This document shows positions 58,280-64,000 of a stretch of 64,000 nucleotides of DNA, piece after piece. The translations under genes and the position numbers were made by a program. Within the stretch, counting starts at the first letter, position 1; each line of letters starts with the position of its first letter. Below the pieces are notes generated by a model. That model saw nothing but the letters and a program-made list of their open reading frames with translations. It was not told the DNA's origin and did not search any database. Origin of the DNA: Hansfordia pulvinata (Eukaryota; Ascomycota; Sordariomycetes; Xylariales); NCBI GenBank assembly GCA_006538405.1, contig BJKQ01000003.1, forward strand, positions 1,550,001 to 1,614,000, read 5' to 3'.

Positions 58280-60035
58280 TTCCCTTGTCGGCGCTCGCTG
58301 ACGGCCACTCCCGTAGATAAGAGCCCCTCATCTACCGGGGCGGAGCATCATTCGACATCGCCGCCGTTTGCTTGTTTTTTTTTTTTTTTATGTGATTCCT
58401 GGAGGCAACCGCGTGCTCAGGTGGATTGCTGGGCCAGGTAGGCACCTAGAAACGTGGAGTGCCCTTGGTGAATGGCAGGCCGAGGATAGCACGTGCGATG
58501 ATAAACCCGGAAGAAGGGAACACGTCAAGAGAACCCCCCTCCCCCCCGCTCCCAGTCCGCCCCCGCTCCCAGTCCGCCCCCGCCCCCGCCCCTCTGTTCC
58601 GCGCCGCCAATGTGTGGGTGCGTGGCGGGGCGGCACCCGCAGTACGAGTACGTGTGGGTAAGGGGACAGTCAAAGGGGTGGAGGTTAGGCACGCAAGCAG
58701 ACACGCAGGCAGACACGGCATGGACGTGGGAGATGAGAGATACTGCCGCCAAGTTCGGGACGCCTGGGCGAGCGATGCTGCTTCTTCTTCTTCTTCCCTG
58801 AACGCCGCCGTGGGGGGAGAGGAGGCGATAAAAGTGTGCGATAGTGGCGGCTTTCCCCTTTTTCCGTTTGAGGGGCGCTGCGTCTCCCGGGATTGTTCAT
58901 GTCCGAAGCCCAGTTTTGCCGCTCTGCCAATGGTGGGATTCCCGAAGAGAAACCCCCCCCCGCCCCATACTCCCCGACGGGCTTCGGCCTGCGGTCGCGC
59001 GCATCGCTGGAGGTCACGACCATCCAGGTGCCATTAGTTTGCCTCCCGTAAGATGGTCGTGAGCTTGCCTCCCGAATGAAGGCGCCGCCCAGGACGCCGC
59101 CCGCTCGACCAAATATATGTACTTGCCGAGAAGCTCTTATTGGGGAGCAGACCTGCTCGTTGGCGACCGACTACCCGGGTCAAACTTTGCCGACCACTCG
59201 GGTCAAACTTCGCCGACGCCATCGCCTCGGCGGCCTGCTGACTCTGCGAACTGGGTGGGGGCAGGGCCGAAGGCGAAGTGGCAGAGTGGCAGCGGGAATC
59301 CCGTCTTGGTATTCTTGGGGTGACAAACCGCTGACTACCTAAAGCCTCGCTCTGTTTGTACTTCTGCACCTACTTTGCCTTCCATTGTTGCAGTCGTTCA
59401 TAGTTCGTCAGAGACCTCTCGTAGGTCTTTCTCTCTGCTCTATCGACTCGAGAAAGCCGCAAGAACGCAACGCGCCCGCTGGCTCGGCTAGAGATGCCCG
59501 GGTGGCGTGCGAGCTCCAGACTAAATAGTAACTTTTCGGTGGATGGGGCGAGACGGCCGCACGAGCATCCCTGATACCCGGAACACCGCTCGAGGCCAAG
59601 TTCAGCTTGCCCTTGGAAGCTCTATTCGTAGTTGGGCCCCCAGACGGCGGACAAAGTCGACTGCGGTTCAGGAAGAGCCCATAATAGCCGAAGAGCCCTT
59701 GTCGCGTGGCAAACCGCCCTGGGACCGTGCTGACTCGTGGCGGGTTGGCAAACCAGGGTCGGGTTGATTGATGTCTTTCCTTGGTCGGCATTGCTGATAG
59801 CTCACGGCTGGACACAAATACCCGCGTGCGCGCAAGACGGTAGGGCACAGATCTTGCTTCGATTGGGCTCCCCATCATCCACGGCTACCTACCACTTGGA
59901 CCTACCGATCATCATCATCATCACAGGCGTCTTCTGTCGTGCGCCTGAGGATCCACCAGACCGACTTCCTTCTCTCCGTCACGACGACGCAGCCTGGCGA
60001 CGGCAGCACTAGGCAGGCAGGCAGTCAGCCCCGCG

Positions 60036-60555
60036 ATGCAGGCCGCGCGCGCCCTGGCCGCAGGCCTCTTCCTGTTCTTCGGACTGCTCCTCCCCGGGGC
60101 CCTGTCCAAGGAGTTTAGCTTCAACAGTGGAGATCTGGGGTATAGGCTGGATGGCAACGACCCCAAGTACAAGGCTGCGTGCTTCTGTCGGACATCCTGG
60201 GCACGCCGACGGGCGGCCTGGGCGAGATCACGCTCACCGAGCTCCCCATGACCTGCATCATCCGCATCTATCCGTCGATGCGCCACTGCCTCGCGGAAAG
60301 CGGGATTCAGTTGAACCTGGACTACAACGACATTGGCCAATGGCGCACCTTTACCTTGACCAGGCACACGGCGATGTACATTTTTTGCACCGGTACGGAT
60401 CGAAGCGATGAGTATGTGTGGGTGGGAGGCACTCGTTGATGGGCTGTACCGGTGCGACTGTATCGCCATGGGGTGTTTTGTTTGCAGGGAGTTGGGACCG
60501 TCGTGAAAGCCGACAGCAGGGTGACCGACGCACAGCTACCAGATACTACTCGTAA
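60036..60555 (+). CDS. Putative small secreted protein, frameshifted as sequenced
   Basis: The frame opens with a signal peptide (MQAARALAAGLFLFFGLLLPGALS) and continues KEFSFNSGDLGYRLDGNDPKYKAA. It then degenerates, while the next frame carries LLSDILGTPTGGLGEITLTE, PMTCIIRIYPSMRHCLAESG and WRTFTLTRHTAMYIFCTG. Adding one base near 60178 (for example a second G in GCG|GTG) joins them. An intron at 60393-60487 (GTACGG..TTTGCAG) then continues the frame to SWDRRESRQQGDRRTATRYYS and a stop at 60553-60555. Three mature cysteines remain visible. No family recognised. Either an assembly indel or a decayed gene is possible; the two halves look coding. Confidence 0.5.
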
Positions 60556-61972
60556 TCCAATGTTGACGCATGTCTCACCTGCCACGTGCCGAGTTGCAAT
60601 GCTGTGTGTGTGCCTTGCTGCTTGCGTCAAGTCACGTCGTCTGTACCTGCATCGATATGCATGGACATGCATACATGAGTAGGTCGGTTGTTCGGTCGGT
60701 CGGTCGGTCGGTCGATATAGGGACTCGATCTGTTGCCATACATCAACTTGGAGGGAGGGACTCGGACCTGACGATGGCTGCTGATGGATGAACCTTGTAG
60801 CTCGCAGACGAGTCACGAAGCAATCCTCCACGCCCAAGCCAACCGAGTCGCCCACGACGCAGGTCGCGGCGATCGGGATGGAAGAGGAAGGGTGACCACC
60901 ATCACCATCAGCCCGGCAGGCAGGCAGCAAGCAGGGCAGGGCAGGGCAAGGACAGGGGTCTCCCTGGGCCATCATCGTTCAGCCAGGTGGGGGGTGGCGG
61001 CCTGCATCTCGGAAAAATGGGAGGCGGTGGCGATGTTGGCGAAGGTGGTGGTGCGTGACGTTGGAGGACGGGTTTGCAACGGTGCGGATGGGCACAAGCA
61101 GGTTCACCCAGCCAGCCAAACCGGCAATCATTGATGTATTGGATCCACGCCGCGCCACGTGCCATATCAATACAGTACTTGTATCAGTTCCGTTAACGAG
61201 GTTGTCACGAAATGCGCCCAGTCGTGCCAGTCTATAACGGACGGCCCATCTTGGAACCTGAACCATTACCTAAGGTAAGGTGAAAGAAACGGCACGGGTG
61301 AGCCAACTGTACGAGTTAGGTACCCGTTCGGAGTACGAGTAGCCCTAAACCTAACCTAAAGCACAAGGGTCCGGTCCGGTCCCGGTCCAGTGGAGGCACT
61401 CACACTCACTCTTTATCCTCGATTCCCGGCGCCTAACCTCATCGGCCCTCACCACCGCCCCCATCACCGCCATTGCCATCACGAGTACTCGTACTTGGAC
61501 CATACGACGTCGACGGAAAGACGACATGCCGGGGCCCGTCAATTCCCATTTCCACCGCTCCTCGTCGTCGCTGCTGTCGCCGCCGCCGCCGCCGACGACG
61601 CCGCCTGCGTAGCATCGATCGCCTCGATCAACCCGGCGCTCGCCGCCACTGTTTGCCGGCTTCCCCATTTCCGTCCCCGTCCTCCAGACCACCCCCCCGG
61701 CTCCCCTCGCCTCAACTCGACTAGACTAGCTCCCAGAGCGCTATCCGATCCATCTCAGATCCCTGTGCCCCTCGTCTCGCCCCCATATCCGGCGATACCC
61801 TCCTCCTCCTCCACCTCCCAGCCACTGCCTTTTTCCTCTCCTCTTTGACTTGCACCTCGCGGCTTTTCTGCTTAGGCTGTCTGTCCGCCGGCTTTGCCTT
61901 GCTCTGCCTTGCTTCGCCATTCTTGATGAGTCCCCTCCTCCCCCGGCCCTGCTCCTCAGCGACCATCCCACC
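60556..61972. other. Intergenic, promoter side of the 62-kb gene
   Basis: 1.4 kb without supported exons. It contains GGTC tetranucleotide repeats (about 60688-60714), TAGG/CCTA elements (61267-61281 and 61345-61360) and two TACGAGTA-type motifs (61334 and 61486). The last lies in the palindrome ACGAGTACTCGT, about 480 bp upstream of the ATG at 61973. Confidence 0.5.
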
Positions 61973-62988
61973 ATGGCCGCACCTGAGCCCCCCGCCTCGC
62001 TCTTCTGGACCGTGATACTGCTCTTCGCCGCCCTCGCCCTGTCGCTGCTCGTCGCCACCCACATCCTCGCCACCTACACGGCTGCCTACCTCGCCGCCCC
62101 GCGCGAGCTCGCCACCTTTGCCGACGCCGTCGACCTGACCGTCTCGGAGAACGAGAGCTACGACCGCCATGTCGCCCGCCTGCCCCGCCTCGACGATAAG
62201 GTGCGCCTCGCCCGCCTGCTGCGCGACATCCAGAAGGCCGGCGACGACCTGCGCGAGGACCTCGGCGCCCTCGTCCTCTTCGATGGCGCCGCGACCCTGC
62301 GCAACAGCGCCCGCCTGACCTGGGCCGCCCACCGCCGCCGCCTCGAGGACCGCCTGCGCCGCCTCGACATGCTGCGCATGCGCTTCCTCGTCATGTACAT
62401 GGGCGCGCTGTCTGCCCCGCCGGGCGAGCGCGACAGCAAGGGCAGCCACGCCGCCGAGCGCGCGCTGCCCAGGGATCCCGAGAAGGCGGTGCAGCAGCAG
62501 CAGCAGCAGCAGCAGCAGCGCCTCGGCCAGGACGAGTCCCTGCTGCCCTCGCCTTGGAGCAGACCCCTTCGCGCCAGGACATCCCGGCGCCGCCGCCGCT
62601 GCCCAAGAACCTGATCGACGGCATCAAGCAGCGCCCGCCCCTGATGAAGATCAAGACGCAGACCATGGGCCACAGCGAGAGCACGGGGCTGCCGCACCGC
62701 TCGGGCTGGATGGGCGTCGTCCAGGAGCTGCAGCGCTCCCCGCTGATGCGCCAGCGACACGCCTCCATCGAGGAGGCCATGCGCTCGCCCCCCATCTCCC
62801 CGCTGGCCAGCCCCCTCGGCGCAAGTGTGCTTGACAACATCCCCCGCTCGATAGGGACGGGACGCCCGAGACGCCCGAGACGCCTGAGTAAGCGCACCCG
62901 GGCTGCGACCTACCTGTTAGCGGTGGGCTTGGGGGGAACACCGGAACAGCCGCGCAAGAATGACAGACCTGGCACGCAGCTTCGTTGA
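61973..62988 (+). CDS. Membrane-anchored hypothetical fungal protein, frameshifted as sequenced
   Basis: The N-terminal frame has a transmembrane helix (about residues 10-32, LFWTVILLFAALALSLLVATHILA). A helical, Leu/Arg-rich domain follows: DDKVRLARLLRDIQKAGDDLRE, then WAAHRRRLEDRLRRLDMLRM and FLVMYMGAL. A poly-Gln tract and DESLLPSP come next. Beyond that the continuation LEQTPSRQDIPAPPPLPKNL, PPLMKIKTQTMGHSES and MRQRHASIEEAMRSPPIS lies one frame over, so one base is missing near 62552 (CCTTGG). Without it the frame stops at 62614. The true end may be slightly earlier: a further one-base shift would end the protein at a TPETPETPE stop about 100 nt upstream. I recognise no named family; the layout suggests a single-pass ER or organelle membrane protein. 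Confidence 0.65.
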
Positions 62989-63261
62989 TGATGATTACGA
63001 CCGATTTACGACCGAAAAGATCCTTTTACGCCCTGCACGATCGCATGCGCCGCCCGCCTTCTCCGTGCTTCTCGCAATTCACCCCCCCCCCCCCCCCCCC
63101 CGCCGGACCGAGCATTGTCTCTTGCGCGCGCTGACGACGACGACTTTCGATTTCTTTCTGGATACATTTTTCTTGGACACGGATGTACAGTACGACATGA
63201 TGATGACTATGAGCACGATTGCACGGGCATGAGCACGTTCTGGCGATATCCATCTTGCTCT
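62989..63261. other. Convergent spacer with C20 homopolymer
   Basis: The spacer between the 62-kb gene and the minus-strand gene at the right edge contains a 20-nt C run at 63082-63101. Confidence 0.6.
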
Positions 63262-63829
63262 TTATTTTCCTCTTCTTGTTCTTTCCCAATTTCTTAGATC
63301 CGACTCTTTGACTTCTGGTGCGTCAGCATTCGGTCCCTTTTTGTTCGCAGCCTGCGTCGCGGCCTGGGCGCGCCAGTAACCGATCCTGCAACGAAGCAGA
63401 TCTCCGACCAGCCTATCTTCGAGCCTATTCTCCGTGTATGTAATGAAATCCCAACAATTGTGCCGAGTTCCTGCAAGTTGCGTGTGGTGCACGTTGTCGG
63501 AGTGCTGTGCCCAACCTTTCCCCCCACCCCATGTGGAACGCTGCAGTGTGAGAAATTCGCGACGACCAGCTTCTCGGTGCGCAGCACTGGGCGGGCCGGA
63601 TCGGTTTGCGTGCCCGCGAAATCGGGTCTCTGGATTAGACGTCCTCGGGGCGCGTGCCGTTTCTCTCGCCGACTGTGTGCACGGCGCCAGCAGGTCAGCT
63701 TCCCTGTTCCCTCCGACGTGCTTGCTACCTGCCTCGGGGGGCGAGTAACATTTGAGGGCGGGGGGTTGTTGTTGGAAACTTACCGTCGAGCGCGACCAGG
63801 AACCGGCTGACGCAGTTGTACGCGGCGAC
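63262..63829 (-). CDS. 3' part of a gene running off the right edge
   Basis: On the minus strand a small exon (63784-63829, or 63780-63829 with a weaker donor) is bounded by a TTGCAG acceptor and a GTAAGT donor and encodes VAAYNCVSRFLVALDG. A last exon begins at 63385 after another TTGCAG. With the weaker donor it reads IGYWRAQAATQAANKKGPNA and stops at 63262-63264; with the GTAAGT donor the frame is different and stops at 63294-63296. The YNxxxRFL helix is reminiscent of the C-terminal helix of AhpD/carboxymuconolactone-decarboxylase-like proteins, but that is a weak impression. The upstream exons lie in or beyond a (GT)/(GA) repeat and outside the window. Confidence 0.4.
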
Positions 63830-63928
63830 CTGCAAGTTTTTTCCCCTCGAATCGTTAGTCTTTCTGAACTCGGTACCCTGTCTGAGGAGTGAAACAGACA
63901 GAGTATATGGAATCGAACGCAGTGCATG

Positions 63929-63930
<2 letters not shown>

Positions 63931-63984
<54 letters not shown>
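63931..63984. repeat. Compound (CA)n(CT)n microsatellite
   Basis: About 29 nt of CA repeat runs directly into about 25 nt of CT repeat at the right edge. It lies upstream of, or in an intron of, the partial minus-strand gene. Confidence 0.95.
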
Positions 63985-63990
<6 letters not shown>

Positions 63991-64000
63991 ACAGGGGGGA

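Larger units (their letters stand above)
56953..60035. other. Gene-free stretch
   Basis: 3.1 kb without a supported gene. The 348-residue minus-strand frame at 57005-58051 is Ser/Cys/Val-rich, passes through a (CA) repeat and looks fortuitous. The stretch holds a (CA)12 tract, a 22-nt G run, tandem GCTCCCAGTCCGCCCCC units (58549-58592) and two TACGAGTA-type motifs (58165 and 58643). Confidence 0.5.

Noticed and set aside
60155..60260. An intron bridging the frame break of the 60-kb secreted protein
   Set aside because: The available GT..AG pairs are either out of phase or too short, and they would remove a coding-like segment.

Overview
The window comes from the nuclear genome of a filamentous ascomycete, most likely a Sordariomycete. 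The evidence is short GT..AG introns with CTNAC-type branch sites, GC-rich codons, a Pol III tRNA gene, and fungal families: KEX1, FLC/TRP-like channel, SAT4-type rhodopsin-fold membrane protein, pisatin-demethylase-like P450 and Maf1. There are no operons, no CRISPR array and no transposon ORF that I can see. Genes cover less than half of the window. The rest is gene-poor DNA rich in microsatellites and in G/C homopolymers of about 20 nt.

Layout, left to right: tRNA-Ala(AGC) (569-640, -); a doubtful ORF (2230-2802, -); a conserved-looking small protein (4077-4610, +); KEX1 carboxypeptidase (8173-10148, +); a divergent Ras-like GTPase with a frameshift (11462-13169, -); mitochondrial phosphate carrier (17467-18949, +); FLC/TRP-like membrane protein (25289-27608, +); six-exon rhodopsin-fold membrane protein (28621-30710, -); cytochrome P450 (35616-38390, +); MAF1 (39488-40705, -); AP-1 sigma subunit (43446-44541, -); glutamate-cysteine ligase regulatory subunit (46262-47697, +); BUD32/KEOPS kinase with a frameshift (48261-49335, -); four small secreted-protein candidates (52807-53592 +, 53967-54808 -, 56494-56952 -, 60036-60555 + with a frameshift); a membrane-anchored protein with a frameshift (61973-62988, +); and the 3' end of a gene that runs off the right edge (63262-63829, -).

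Two themes stand out. (1) Housekeeping genes for secretory processing (KEX1, AP-1 sigma, FLC), mitochondrial transport, glutathione synthesis, Pol III control and tRNA modification are interspersed with a 52.8-60.6 kb neighbourhood of small secreted proteins. One of these has a degenerate RNase T1-like core and looks like a catalytically dead RNase-like effector. (2) The non-coding DNA carries at least 36 copies of the 8-mer TACGAGTA/TACTCGTA, where about 2 are expected by chance. They are clustered in gene-poor stretches and nearly absent from exons. This is the strongest signal that ordinary gene annotation does not explain.

Four genes need a single-base correction to read through. Many proteins carry trinucleotide- or hexanucleotide-encoded homopeptide inserts. 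Both points matter for judging sequence quality and genome biology. All exon boundaries were inferred by eye from splice signals, reading phase and protein family continuity.
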